Shown: piece after piece, positions 26,878 through 36,808 of the stretch
How the letters are laid out: the number at the start of each line of letters is the position of its first letter
Position numbering within the stretch: the first letter of the stretch is position 1
NCBI RefSeq assembly: GCF_001636695.1
Contig: NZ_LGEL01000026.1
Span: 1-64,000, forward strand
Source of the DNA: Pedobacter panaciterrae
GTDB taxonomy: Bacteria > Bacteroidota > Bacteroidia > Sphingobacteriales > Sphingobacteriaceae
Reading direction: 5' to 3'
Length of the DNA: 64,000 nucleotides
Translations under genes and position numbers: made by a program
The notes under the pieces: model-generated
Databases searched by the model: none
The model's input: only the letters and a program-made list of their open reading frames with translations
Told to the model about the DNA's origin: nothing

Positions 26878-27257
26878 TTACTTATAGAAGTATAGAAAAA
26901 CAGGGCAAAAAAAGCCAAACTTATAACTCCATTATATACCCCATTCATCAAATTAGATGTAGACGCAATGTATGTATATAAAAAATACTCCACTATAAAC
27001 ACAAAGCTTATTAAGGGAACGAAGTATATTGTTTTCTTTAGTCTAAAAGAAAAATAGAGCGGTAGTGAAAACAATATCATACATACAACAGGCATAAAAA
27101 GTAAAAGCCACAGATAATAAAATAGATCTTCACCATTTTTAATATCACTTATCTGTAAAAAGGAATAATTCCCGTTCTTAAGCATTAAAAATGCATAAAA
27201 GGCCAAATATTTAATTAAAATATATAGCAGTACAAAAATGAATGTGGGCTTAAACAT
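26856..27257 (-). CDS. Small integral membrane protein, candidate immunity to the RHS tip
   Basis: A 133-residue protein with about four hydrophobic segments (FIFVLLYILIKYLAFYAFLM; YYLWLLLFMPVVCMILFSLP; TIYFVPLISFVFIVEYFLYT; GVYNGVISLAFFALFFYTSI) and little else. The start is 3 bp after the stop of the RHS gene, so it is translated from the same message. A small gene placed right behind a variable RHS tip is the standard position of an immunity gene in polymorphic toxin loci. A membrane immunity protein would suit a tip that acts at the membrane or from the periplasm. The role is inferred. Confidence 0.65.
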   Translation of the reverse strand: MFKPTFIFVLLYILIKYLAFYAFLMLKNGNYSFLQISDIKNGEDLFYYLWLLLFMPVVCMILFSLPLYFSFRLKKTIYFVPLISFVFIVEYFLYTYIASTSNLMNGVYNGVISLAFFALFFYTSISKTLSGNR

Positions 27258-27260
27258 AAT

Positions 27261-30200
27261 TTATAATCTTTTATACCATTGTGCGGGTTTGTACGAGTTG
27301 TCTTTTGTTAAACTATGGGTTGCCTTAAATGAAGGCTGATTATATTGCATTATCTTTTGTCCATTCAGAGTAAGCTTAGCTGAGGGAAACACATCGGTAG
27401 ATGCTGACACAGATAAATTTCCCTTTGAATAGTTCAAATCTAATTTTTGAGCAACATTCACAATATTATATCCCAAAGTCTTTAATCCAAATTCTTCAAT
27501 ACGTGAAACACTTGCATGTTGTTCGAACTTTATATTAGTACCTGAAGAAGAATTGCTCAACTCAAATTTATTTTGATCAGAACCTAATCCTGGATAAGAA
27601 GTTCTAGGGTCACCTACGGGAGTATCTCCTGGCTGAACGTGTTTTCCAACAGAAAGACTGGTTAATTCTCCTGCGCTATTTTCATTTCCAGTCACGTTTA
27701 TTGTTGATGTCAGCTTAACCCCAGCAGGATCTATACCCGGAGGGCTCGGCCCATCCCAAAGTTTCCCATCAATATAACTGGTAAACTGAAAACTCAGCGA
27801 CTTACCCAAATAAGTCTCACCTTGTTTTGTTGTGCTTTGGTCATTAGCATTCTTGTCCCAGTATATACTTCCATCCTCTCGCTTAACAAAATCATTTACT
27901 CCCATCCCATCCGGATCAATAAACCTGATCGGATTATTCACCGCATAATTGTAAGGAGACCATCTTCGATACTGCTCCACCAGCGGATCCACCACATTCC
28001 ACCTTCCAATCACCGGATCATAAAACCTCGCCCCGTAATCAAACATCTTCTCCTGGTCCTGCTTTTCCTTACCGTTGTACAAGTACAGATTTTTCGGACT
28101 CGGAACCAGCCGATCAATCTCCAATCCAAAAGCATAATAATCAGTTTCCTGTATCTTTCTTGCTGCTGTTCCGTTGATATCAAAGTACACCCTTCCATTA
28201 CCAAGGTGGTCTGCCAGTGTGTATTCGTAGCTGTAGCTTGCTGCACTATTCCTTACTACCCTACCTTCTGTTGTGCTGACAAACTTCAGCACCCCGCCTT
28301 CATAATTTATACCACTAATATACTCATTATTTATACTTGCTGAAGCAACCTGTTTCCTCAATTTATTTCCTGCTGCATCATAAGTGTAGATTATTGCAGC
28401 TCCACTTGCAGTTAAGGTAACTGGCAGGTTCAGGTAATTGTACGTAATTGCGGAAATATTGTTGGCTGTATTGGCCGTGTTACTTCGGGTCAGCATATTA
28501 CCATTCGTGTTATAAGTATAAGTGGTAGTTCCGGGTAGCTGAAAGGAGGCATTTACAGTGGCTGTACTGTCATATACATTGGCCAGCCTGTTTCCTGTGT
28601 AGGTATATTTTAACTGGTCTACGGACACATTGGAACTTAGACGCTGTAAAGCAGTCATGTTGCCCATCAGGTCATAGCTCAGTACCTCATTGTTGTTCTC
28701 ATCACTGATGGCCTGTGTCAGTCTGTTCAGCCTGTCATAGCCATAGATGTAATTGTGTAGTGCCGGTGTTGCTGCAGGTCCCCATTGCTGCCTACTGATG
28801 TTGCCATTGTACTGGGAAGTAACTCCGGTAACTACTTCTTCATAATTTAAACTTTGGTTAAACAGTGCTGATCCCTGGGTTTTTAACCAGCCTCTTGCAT
28901 TATAGGCATAGTTCACCGTCTGGGCAAAAACCGGGGTGGTCACACCCGGATTTACACTGTGCAGCTGTTTACTTTTCAGCTGACCAAGCTCATTGTAGTT
29001 CTTCCGGCTCAGCAATATCTCTGCGTTTGCTGTAGAAGCATTGTCTCCGGTTCGCTGGTAGGTATCTGTTGCCCTGCCCATATGGTCGTAAGTAAACCGG
29101 TTTGCAGCATATAACTGTGCTGTCCCGTTTACATAATGGGTCCGCGTACTTTCCTTAAGTTCCCCCGGGAAATTGTACGTATTTACAACATCATCATAAT
29201 TATTGGTCGTTGTTGCAGCTCCTTTATAATGCTGCTGGATGGTGCGCACAACCCTTCCCTCCTTATCATAGTAATTCACCTGCCATAACATATGGGTTGT
29301 CCCCAGCACATTGGTCTTGCTAACGGTTGGTAATGATGTCGCATTTGCGTAACTGGTACCCAAGTTATATGGTGTAACTGCCGGTAAATCCGGCACACTA
29401 TAGTTATCATAATAGTTCAGTGCCAGTGTGGTAGTGATGTTGCCTGAAGGCCAGCTTTGGTTACTATACCCGTTTCCTGCAGCTGTTCTGATCTCCCAGA
29501 GGCTTGCCCTTGCATCTACCGTATCCTGCAGTATTTTACGGTAACTGGTATTTGCTGTACTTGATGGGTAGGCATAGATACCGCTTAGTACTACCCTGCC
29601 AAAGGCATCATACTTGGTAACCAGCCATTCCTGCGGTGCTTTTGCCCGCTGTATCACATCCTGAATGGCAACCAGCTGATCCAGTTTATTGTACACCATT
29701 TCTTCCCAGCCCTTGCCCGGCAGTTTCTTTTCAATTAACCGCTGCCTGCCATCATACCGGTACTGGTAGCAAAAGTTGTCCTGCGTAGCTTGTGTTGGCA
29801 CTGCGGTTCCGTCAGGATTGGCTCCCGGGGGAAGCACAAAGCTCAGGTTCCCAAAATCATCGTATACATAATAGGTGGAAAGGGTCTGGATGGTGGCGCC
29901 CACTTTATTAAAGGTACGTTTCAGCACAATCCTGCCCTCTTTATCTTTATATTCTTCTGTGGTACCCACTTTTCCATCTGCGGTCAGCCAGTTCTCATCT
30001 TTTGTAACGGTAAGGTACAACTGATTTGCAAGGTAATAACCGGTTCCTGACAGGGTACGTAAATGTTCGCTTCCTGCTGCAGTGTTGATTGTGGCAGTGT
30101 AAAGCCGCACGGCAAAGCCTGTGGTGGTGTAAGTGGTAAGGGTATTGTTTGAGCCATAGCTCACAGCTACGGTACGGCCGATGGTAGCTGTTCTGCTTGC

Positions 30201-30890
30201 CGAAGGCTGCCAGGCTGTTCCGGGAGCACCCTGCTCCAGCACCCGGTTTAAGGGACTGGCCTCGAATACGGTTTGACTGAAAGGATACTCGGTTCTGACG
30301 ATTCCATTGGCCTGCTGGGTACCGCTGCTGCCGGTTGGGTTATAAAAGGTCTGTACTCCTGCTCCTGTTGTTAAGGCATTGGTTTTAAAACTGCCATTGG
30401 CTGTACCTGCATCAGCATAAGACAGGTATTTGGTAGCCTCACGGCCAAAAGCATCGTAGGCTATGGGCTGAACAATGTCTTTTAGTAAGGGACTGCCTTT
30501 TACGGTTACAGTTTGTATGGGTCTGCCCAACCCATCCAGATACTGGATGGTCTGGTTCAGATCACAGGCGGTTAAACCTGCAAACTGGTTAACATTGGTA
30601 ACGTCTGGCTTTTTCACCGTATTGGTGATTACATAATTCTGGTTCTGACTAGGTAATGATGCCAGCGGCACACAATCGGCATTGGCATTGATGTAAGCAC
30701 GAAAGTTACTCCCTGCAGGTACTGTGAAACCATTGGTAAAGGTAAGACTGCCACTGGCTGTGAGTTCTGATTGCCCCGTATAAGTGTTAAAAGTCAGATG
30801 CTGGGCGCTTACGGTATTGACATTTAGAAACTGCAGTACTGCTATGATGATCAATGCTCCAAATGGAGCTGAAATTATCCTGTTTTTCAT
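27261..30890 (-). CDS. Secreted RHS/YD-repeat protein (DUF6443) with variable C-terminal tip
   Basis: A 1209-residue exported protein: signal region at 1-29, then a DUF6443-like start (YLDGLGRPIQTVTVKGSPLL near 120-140). Many YD-type repeats follow (YDAFGR, YDHMGR, YGYDRLNRL, YTYDAAGNKLRK) that would build a closed shell. The RHS core near 920-1003 reads DHLGNGRVYFDIN, YAFGLEIDR, LYLYNGKEKQDQ, FYDPVIGRWNVVDPL and NPIRFIDPDGMG. The last ~205 residues after the core are a non-repeat tip, the part that normally carries the toxin. I do not recognise its fold. It follows a second large RHS-like gene by 12 bp and precedes a candidate immunity gene by 3 bp. Confidence 0.88.
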   Translation of the reverse strand: MKNRIISAPFGALIIIAVLQFLNVNTVSAQHLTFNTYTGQSELTASGSLTFTNGFTVPAGSNFRAYINANADCVPLASLPSQNQNYVITNTVKKPDVTNVNQFAGLTACDLNQTIQYLDGLGRPIQTVTVKGSPLLKDIVQPIAYDAFGREATKYLSYADAGTANGSFKTNALTTGAGVQTFYNPTGSSGTQQANGIVRTEYPFSQTVFEASPLNRVLEQGAPGTAWQPSASRTATIGRTVAVSYGSNNTLTTYTTTGFAVRLYTATINTAAGSEHLRTLSGTGYYLANQLYLTVTKDENWLTADGKVGTTEEYKDKEGRIVLKRTFNKVGATIQTLSTYYVYDDFGNLSFVLPPGANPDGTAVPTQATQDNFCYQYRYDGRQRLIEKKLPGKGWEEMVYNKLDQLVAIQDVIQRAKAPQEWLVTKYDAFGRVVLSGIYAYPSSTANTSYRKILQDTVDARASLWEIRTAAGNGYSNQSWPSGNITTTLALNYYDNYSVPDLPAVTPYNLGTSYANATSLPTVSKTNVLGTTHMLWQVNYYDKEGRVVRTIQQHYKGAATTTNNYDDVVNTYNFPGELKESTRTHYVNGTAQLYAANRFTYDHMGRATDTYQRTGDNASTANAEILLSRKNYNELGQLKSKQLHSVNPGVTTPVFAQTVNYAYNARGWLKTQGSALFNQSLNYEEVVTGVTSQYNGNISRQQWGPAATPALHNYIYGYDRLNRLTQAISDENNNEVLSYDLMGNMTALQRLSSNVSVDQLKYTYTGNRLANVYDSTATVNASFQLPGTTTYTYNTNGNMLTRSNTANTANNISAITYNYLNLPVTLTASGAAIIYTYDAAGNKLRKQVASASINNEYISGINYEGGVLKFVSTTEGRVVRNSAASYSYEYTLADHLGNGRVYFDINGTAARKIQETDYYAFGLEIDRLVPSPKNLYLYNGKEKQDQEKMFDYGARFYDPVIGRWNVVDPLVEQYRRWSPYNYAVNNPIRFIDPDGMGVNDFVKREDGSIYWDKNANDQSTTKQGETYLGKSLSFQFTSYIDGKLWDGPSPPGIDPAGVKLTSTINVTGNENSAGELTSLSVGKHVQPGDTPVGDPRTSYPGLGSDQNKFELSNSSSGTNIKFEQHASVSRIEEFGLKTLGYNIVNVAQKLDLNYSKGNLSVSASTDVFPSAKLTLNGQKIMQYNQPSFKATHSLTKDNSYKPAQWYKRL

Positions 30891-30902
30891 ACCTGAGGGC
30901 GT

Positions 30903-33900
30903 TTATGGTTTGTAATGGTAATCGAAATTTTTAATGATATATAGATCCTGATCTTTGATATTCATGAGCCGCTGTAAACCATCGTATTCATAACTCGTAA
31001 CCATACCCTTGGCATCAGTGCTACTGGTCATTCCTGTTAACGGAGCATAGGTATAAGAGGTAATTTGTGCATCTTTAAAAGTTGTGAGGCTATTACGTAT
31101 CGGTGCTAAGAAATTGTCAATTACCGTTTTACTGGCAGGAATACTATTTGCAAAATTGTTTACAGCAGTAGCTCCCCCCAAAGCGGTCACTATGGCACTA
31201 TACTCCGCATTTTTGATCTCTGCAATAGGATACTGGCTATTGTAACTCCAGACATAGTTGATTTTAGATCCCTTTTCGACACTTACACTGGTCACATTTC
31301 CTTTACTGTCATAATTATGGTATCTGATCCTGGTTTCTAAGGGTTGAGTAGTTAAGGCTTGTTGCTGGATATACTCGGGATAGAAAAGTTTTGTGTATGG
31401 CTGGAAATAGTTGATTTTGGTAAACTTGGTCTGGATATTATTATTTAACTGCTGTTCTTCTGTAACTGGCTGAATCACCCTGCTGTTAATCATAGCCTGA
31501 TAAACACCTGCCGGGTCCTTACCCTCTGCTACCATTTCATGTGGATACCTGGTAATCACATCCGAACTTCTGTTATTGCTATTCAAGGTATGAACACGGG
31601 TAACCTGAGCGTGTAATGGGTTTGCGTACGTATAATCGGTTTGCAAAATCAATGAATTATTACCCTGTTCATCATATTCAATAACAGAAGTGCTGTCGGC
31701 ATAGGCCCATTTAGAATAGAACTGATACTTATTCACTTCATATCCACCGAATTCTTCATACTTAGGAAGATTTCCAACTATATGAATCGGGTATATATAC
31801 TGTTGGGTTATTACATAAGCATCAATTACCCTATTTATTGCTGTATCTACCTTATAATGATTTATTGTTTTATTAATATTAATAAAATTACTGCCTTGTT
31901 TTTTAAAAACCAGACGTTCTAATTCCAGTCCGTTTCTAACAGCACTATTTGAAGTTCTAACCCCAAGGCTTAAAAACATTCCAAAAACAGGGCGGGATAA
32001 TGCATCAGGTTCTATCATATATGTATGCTCAACGCCACCATTTTCAAAGTCCTCCCCAGAACCTTCTATAACCCTTTGGTAATAACTATGGTTCTGAGAA
32101 TATCTATAAATGTTATTAATAGAATTAGAGTACATCATTCTGGATTTACACAGTGCAACTACCTGGGCGCCTGGACCAGGCCCGCAGTTACCAGCAATTG
32201 CAGAGTAGACATCCTTAGAATATCTGGGCTGATTTGGCTGTTTACCTGATGATTTGGTCAAATCATTTAAGAAAGAATAATAAAACTTTTTAATACTGGG
32301 AGTCCCAAAATTATCAGTACTTGTAATTTTTGCTACTCTTAATCCCCCCGTCGTCTTATTAACTTCTACCTGACTGCTTGCACCTGTTTCATAAATAACA
32401 GAAGCTGAACACCTGATGCCTGGATACAGACTGGTAATCCGTAAAATATAAGCTGTTCCGGCTGCTAATGATGTAACAGCTTGATTGGATAATCCCTGAT
32501 TAAGTCTCAAAGTCCTGGTAAAGACTATCGACTGATTTGAGGACCTAACAATTTCAACCCGTAGCAAGTCAACAAGGGGATCAACATTCGAAGAACCATC
32601 TGATCCTGTAGCAATTAATGCTCCCCCGTTTATAAGAATATTGAATGCACTGAAAGGAGTAAAACTGGTAGAAGAAACGGTTACAGGATAATCAGCTCTT
32701 GGCAGTATAGAAACTGCCTTGGTAGCAGTTGGTGGAGGAATCGAATTGATACCACGGAATACATTCAATTCATAGTTAATTGAATCTGAACCTCCGGTGG
32801 GGTAAACAATTTTTGTTAATGAACCTTTTAAGCTAGACCATAAGTCGCTGCTCCTATCAGCGGTTGCTTTAGAAAACATACCCTGCTCAAGACTATTATC
32901 TGGCACCGGAACAAAATTACTGTTTGATTTGCTGTTAAAATATCCAAAAAGATCTTGCGAATAAGATAACCTTGGAGGAAGGCCATTGATATCATTGTAG
33001 TAGAAACTGTGTTTCTTAACCTCTGTTATTCCAACACCTTGTTCGGTTAAGGAATTTAAAAAAGGACGATACCTTAACGCCATTGCCTGGCCATACGGGG
33101 ATGCATAGCCTGCACTGGCGGTACTATAAATGTAATTAAAACTAAAAGTTTTTAACAGCTGTCCATTGTTTTTAATCTGAACAGAGCTCAACAACTGATC
33201 GCTACTAAGGCCTGGATCTGGTCTGGTGACATCCTGCCGGTCTATGTAATTAAAACTGATGACTTGCGACCGAAAAGAAATTTGGGTTAATATTTTACCG
33301 TATGAGGTCATTCCATTATTGCAAATACTTTCAGTGTTTACAGAAGCACATTTTGTCATTTCGCACCCATTGTTTTCACTATTTTCTGCATCAAATGACC
33401 TGGTCAGCGTCTGGGAGATTCCACTATCATATTGATAGTAACAATCTTTGTAAGTAAAAGTAACCACTTCCTGGTTAGGCAATACTACTTTTGTCAGGTA
33501 CCAGGAAGTAGGCACCCGAGTTGCGAAAGTATTATTAGAACCTCCATAACATACCGCGTTAGAAGACGTCAGTTCAATGGTAGTAAAATGATAAACAGCC
33601 CCATCTGGTGTAGTAATAATAATTGAAGTGGACTCCGAATTACTATATGTAAGGTTAATTTTCAGGTTATTATATGGCATAAGCATTGCTGCACCGTTTT
33701 CATCAATGATGAATTTCCCTGAATACCCATTGAAATTATACATATAAACATCGGGTTCAGTATCGTAAGAAGGATTCCCTGATGCATTCTGCAGATAAGT
33801 TAGAAAACTCTGATCAAAAGAAGCCCAGTTAGCAGGTAAAGTTGATCTGTTGGTAGGCGAATCGGGGTATCCGTTAACATTTCTGGTAATAACACCACCA

Positions 33901-34199
33901 CCATTAAATGCCCAGCCCATTCCAACTCTTGAAGCTATCTGATCCACTTTTATCCCAGAGGTGGAATATTGCAGATCAATAGGCATTTTCCAGTTTCCCG
34001 ATTCGATAGCAAAAAGTGGTATGGAATAATTTAATGACCCAGTTTGAAGTCCAACATCCAGATTTCCGTATTTGGAAAGTGCCGCAGCATTCGGTGCTGA
34101 CGGTATAACTGTTGGTAACTGATTGTAATTAACTTGGCCCTTAACAATTGTAACAAGCGAAAATAGGACATAAAATATCAGTGAGAGCGTTTTTTTCAT
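30903..34199 (-). CDS. Large secreted RHS-associated partner protein
   Basis: A 1098-residue exported protein (signal MKKTLSLIFYVLFSLVTIVKG). The mature N-terminus contains LQTGSLNYSIPLFAIESGNW and SGIKVDQIASRVGMGWAFNG, a signature of the large N-terminal partners encoded before DUF6443/RHS genes in Bacteroidota. The C-terminal ~120 residues carry YD-like repeats (SYTYAPLTGMTSSTDAKGMV, TSYEYDGLQRLMNIKDQ). It lacks an RHS core and toxin tip. Encoded 12 bp before the RHS gene, it probably forms a shell or surface partner with it, comparable in layout to TcB/TcC pairs; this comparison is inference. Confidence 0.82.
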   Translation of the reverse strand: MKKTLSLIFYVLFSLVTIVKGQVNYNQLPTVIPSAPNAAALSKYGNLDVGLQTGSLNYSIPLFAIESGNWKMPIDLQYSTSGIKVDQIASRVGMGWAFNGGGVITRNVNGYPDSPTNRSTLPANWASFDQSFLTYLQNASGNPSYDTEPDVYMYNFNGYSGKFIIDENGAAMLMPYNNLKINLTYSNSESTSIIITTPDGAVYHFTTIELTSSNAVCYGGSNNTFATRVPTSWYLTKVVLPNQEVVTFTYKDCYYQYDSGISQTLTRSFDAENSENNGCEMTKCASVNTESICNNGMTSYGKILTQISFRSQVISFNYIDRQDVTRPDPGLSSDQLLSSVQIKNNGQLLKTFSFNYIYSTASAGYASPYGQAMALRYRPFLNSLTEQGVGITEVKKHSFYYNDINGLPPRLSYSQDLFGYFNSKSNSNFVPVPDNSLEQGMFSKATADRSSDLWSSLKGSLTKIVYPTGGSDSINYELNVFRGINSIPPPTATKAVSILPRADYPVTVSSTSFTPFSAFNILINGGALIATGSDGSSNVDPLVDLLRVEIVRSSNQSIVFTRTLRLNQGLSNQAVTSLAAGTAYILRITSLYPGIRCSASVIYETGASSQVEVNKTTGGLRVAKITSTDNFGTPSIKKFYYSFLNDLTKSSGKQPNQPRYSKDVYSAIAGNCGPGPGAQVVALCKSRMMYSNSINNIYRYSQNHSYYQRVIEGSGEDFENGGVEHTYMIEPDALSRPVFGMFLSLGVRTSNSAVRNGLELERLVFKKQGSNFININKTINHYKVDTAINRVIDAYVITQQYIYPIHIVGNLPKYEEFGGYEVNKYQFYSKWAYADSTSVIEYDEQGNNSLILQTDYTYANPLHAQVTRVHTLNSNNRSSDVITRYPHEMVAEGKDPAGVYQAMINSRVIQPVTEEQQLNNNIQTKFTKINYFQPYTKLFYPEYIQQQALTTQPLETRIRYHNYDSKGNVTSVSVEKGSKINYVWSYNSQYPIAEIKNAEYSAIVTALGGATAVNNFANSIPASKTVIDNFLAPIRNSLTTFKDAQITSYTYAPLTGMTSSTDAKGMVTSYEYDGLQRLMNIKDQDLYIIKNFDYHYKP

Positions 34200-34271
34200 C
34201 TAAATAAGAGTTACTTTAGAAATATAGTAAGTGTAAATATATAAAGTTGAGCTTCAACTTCAAAAAAGTTA

Positions 34272-34859
34272 CTATTTTTTATAACTTTTATTTTGTTTCT
34301 GTAATTCTGTGATCTTTTTGTCCTGTTCAATTAGGTAAAGTGTCAGCTCTTCGATTTTTTTTAAAAGCTTTGCATTCATTTCACCCAAATCAACACCATT
34401 AGCTTTCACTTCTTCCGCTGATGGGATTCCTTGTAAATGACCTTTATCTTTAATATGCTGTTCAGTTTCACTTAATGAAGGCAAATGATAATCTTTAGTA
34501 AAAACATAATCAGGCCAGTTCGCTGTTTCTACTTTAATCTCATGAGCACGAATCTTACCATTTACAGAAAGTTTCTCCGCTGGAGATGCAGTACCAATTC
34601 CTATGTTGCCATTAGAAATTATTTTTAATGCAGAGGTTCCACCACCACGCCAGCCAAACTCAATAGGCAATTTGACATTGTCCTTAACAGGGGCCTCAAA
34701 AAGGAATCCGTAATCAATATCGGCATATATTGCGCCTTTTTGAAAACTAGATCCATCGAGACCAGTTCCCCATATAAAAAATGGGGAATTTTGTGCCTTA
34801 GTAGTTTTTGCGACCAAACAGAAGACAATAGATACAGATATTACTAAATACTTTTTCAT
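34272..34859 (-). CDS. Fibre-like secreted protein, tandem paralogue 6
   Basis: A 195-residue protein with signal peptide ending TTKAQ. It is the last and shortest of six adjacent paralogues. The GxIGIGT motif (GNIGIGTASPAEKLSVNGKI at about 84-103) leads to the shared stem IKVETANWPDYVFTKDYHLP, then HLQGIPSAEEVKANGVDLGE and MNAKLLKKIEELTLYLIEQD, ending in a Lys-rich coiled coil. The N-terminal part differs from all the others. It is 72 bp upstream of the large RHS partner gene, on the same strand. Confidence 0.72.
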   Translation of the reverse strand: MKKYLVISVSIVFCLVAKTTKAQNSPFFIWGTGLDGSSFQKGAIYADIDYGFLFEAPVKDNVKLPIEFGWRGGGTSALKIISNGNIGIGTASPAEKLSVNGKIRAHEIKVETANWPDYVFTKDYHLPSLSETEQHIKDKGHLQGIPSAEEVKANGVDLGEMNAKLLKKIEELTLYLIEQDKKITELQKQNKSYKK

Positions 34860-34872
34860 ATAAGGTTTTTAT

Positions 34873-35871
34873 TTAATTCTTCAAATTTTTATCCGTCATT
34901 TCTAACGTTAACTTATTAATCTTCTCATCTTGCCTTTCATTTTTCTTTTCAAGTTCAATCATGTACAGCATTAATTCTTCAATTTTCTTTAAAAGCTTAG
35001 CATTCATTTCTCCAAGGTCAACTCCATTAACTTTTACTTCTTCTGCCGAAGGAATACCTGGAAGGTGTCCCTTTTCTTTTATGTGTTTTTCAATTTCTTG
35101 CAATGTTGGCAATTGATAATCTTTAGCAAAAACATAATCTGGCCAATTAGCTGTTTCTACTTTAATTTCTTGAGCACGGATTTTACCATTTATAGATAAC
35201 TTTTCCTTAGGATTCAATGTACCTATCCCAACATTCCCAACACCATCAATAACAATATCGTCACCGTAAAACCACTGTTGTCCTGTTCCTTTTTTATCAA
35301 ACATTCTTCTTGTTCCGATTATCATTTTCCCAACAGCGTTTCCGTTTAAAGAATTGCCAGCAACTGTTATAATTCTACCCTGACCCCATGGATTAACGCC
35401 ATCGGTGTTGGCTGGTATCACAAATTCCAACTGTGCTCCTATATTAGCAGAACGTCCACCTGTTCTACCCTCAATTATCAGCCCCTTGTTATATTGGTTT
35501 GAGTTTCCCACATCTATGTTGCTCCCATCACTTACTATATGAAGAATTGATTGGGGAGCAGCTGTCCCAATGCCTACATTACCAGCATCTCTTTGTAATG
35601 ATAAGACTCCACCTTTATCACTTCCTCCAATAAAAGTCTGAATTAATCCATATCCCGCGGCTCCAGATGCAGTCCCAGATATCCTAAGGTTTGAATTCGC
35701 TCCATCTCCCGTAATTATTCCGTACAAATCAGAATTCGTATATACATGAAGGGCATTTAATGGATTGAGTGTCCCAATCCCAACAGCACCAGTTAGAGGA
35801 AAAAAATTTGTTTGTCCGAATAGCAAAGAGGAAAGAAGCGTAAATGCTATTAGAATATAGTATTTTTTCAT
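34873..35871 (-). CDS. Fibre-like secreted protein, tandem paralogue 5
   Basis: A 332-residue exported protein (signal MKKYYILIAFTLLSSLLFGQ), the longest of the set. It has three GxVGIGT motifs (GAVGIGTLNP, GNVGIGTAAP, GNVGIGTLNP) separated by beta-rich sequence, then the shared stem (IKVETANWPDYVFAKDYQLP, GIPSAEEVKVNGVDLGEMNA) and a long coiled coil (LYMIELEKKNERQDEKINKL). The repeated GIGT motif is typical of trimeric fibre or tail-spike-like proteins. It lies 13 bp from the next paralogue. Confidence 0.72.
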   Translation of the reverse strand: MKKYYILIAFTLLSSLLFGQTNFFPLTGAVGIGTLNPLNALHVYTNSDLYGIITGDGANSNLRISGTASGAAGYGLIQTFIGGSDKGGVLSLQRDAGNVGIGTAAPQSILHIVSDGSNIDVGNSNQYNKGLIIEGRTGGRSANIGAQLEFVIPANTDGVNPWGQGRIITVAGNSLNGNAVGKMIIGTRRMFDKKGTGQQWFYGDDIVIDGVGNVGIGTLNPKEKLSINGKIRAQEIKVETANWPDYVFAKDYQLPTLQEIEKHIKEKGHLPGIPSAEEVKVNGVDLGEMNAKLLKKIEELMLYMIELEKKNERQDEKINKLTLEMTDKNLKN

Positions 35872-35873
35872 AT

Positions 35874-36806
35874 TTATTTTATTTTAGATTTAAGAAAAAT
35901 TATGTCTTTCTCTTGCTGGTCATTTATCTTCTTCTGCTCCTGATTTCTTATTTTTTCTTGATCATTATCTTTCTTAAGGTCTATCAAGTATAATGTCAAT
36001 TCTTCTATTTTCTGCAAGAGCTTAGCATTCATTTCCCCAAGATCAATTCCATTGGTTTTCACTTTCTCTGCGGATGGAATACCAGGCAAGTGTCCTTTAT
36101 CTTTGATATGTTGTTCAGTTTCTTGTAATGAAGGCAACTGATAATTTTTAGAAAACACATAATCAGGCCAATTAGCTGTTTCTACTTTAATTTCTTGAGC
36201 ACGGATTTTACCATTTACAGCCAATTTATACCCCTTGGTATCCTCAGTCCCAATTCCTACGTTCCCACTGTTTTCAATCGTTATACTATTAAGAAAGGAA
36301 CCCTTTCCCCAATGTAAACCTCTACCCGAGCTCCATAGATAACCATACACAGCCCCACTTCTATAAAACTGCAACTCCTGATCATCTGATTTGAACCGCA
36401 AAAATTTAGTAAAGCTTGTTTCTCCGGTAACATCCAACTTAGAGTTTAGAGACCCATTACCCAGACTGATATCTCCAGTATTACTAATACTTAGTGCCGG
36501 AGTTGCAGTGCCATTGAGATTATCTGAAGAACCATTCACCCAAATATTCAAACTAGAACCATGATCATACCCTATGCCTGCCCATTTAGTATCATTACTA
36601 TTAAATATCAAAACCGGATATGTTGCTTTTAATGTAGCCGTTTTATTCCACCCTCCTGTCATTGGTAACCCGCCAATTACATACAAAGGAGTAGCAGGTA
36701 TTGTTGTACCAATCCCAGCATTTCCGGTAGAGGGGAAAATATTTGTTTGAGCTTGTGAAAAATTAACCCCCAAAAGCAGAGTAAGGAGAATGAATATTTT
36801 TTTCAT
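35874..36806 (-). CDS. Fibre-like secreted protein, tandem paralogue 4
   Basis: A 310-residue exported protein (signal ends FSQAQ). Motifs in order: GNAGIGTTIPATPLYVIGGL, GDISLGNGSLNSKLDV, GNVGIGTEDTKGYKLAVNGK, then the shared stem IKVETANWPDYVFSKNYQLP and a particularly long charged coiled coil (KKDNDQEKIRNQEQKKINDQ). The middle part is unlike the neighbours. It starts 3 bp after the previous paralogue's stop, so it is probably translated from the same message. Confidence 0.72.
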   Translation of the reverse strand: MKKIFILLTLLLGVNFSQAQTNIFPSTGNAGIGTTIPATPLYVIGGLPMTGGWNKTATLKATYPVLIFNSNDTKWAGIGYDHGSSLNIWVNGSSDNLNGTATPALSISNTGDISLGNGSLNSKLDVTGETSFTKFLRFKSDDQELQFYRSGAVYGYLWSSGRGLHWGKGSFLNSITIENSGNVGIGTEDTKGYKLAVNGKIRAQEIKVETANWPDYVFSKNYQLPSLQETEQHIKDKGHLPGIPSAEKVKTNGIDLGEMNAKLLQKIEELTLYLIDLKKDNDQEKIRNQEQKKINDQQEKDIIFLKSKIK

Positions 36807-36808
36807 AT

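Noticed and set aside
27822-28343. A 173-codon plus-strand ORF opposite the RHS core
   Set aside because: Antisense shadow of a repeat-rich gene with skewed composition.
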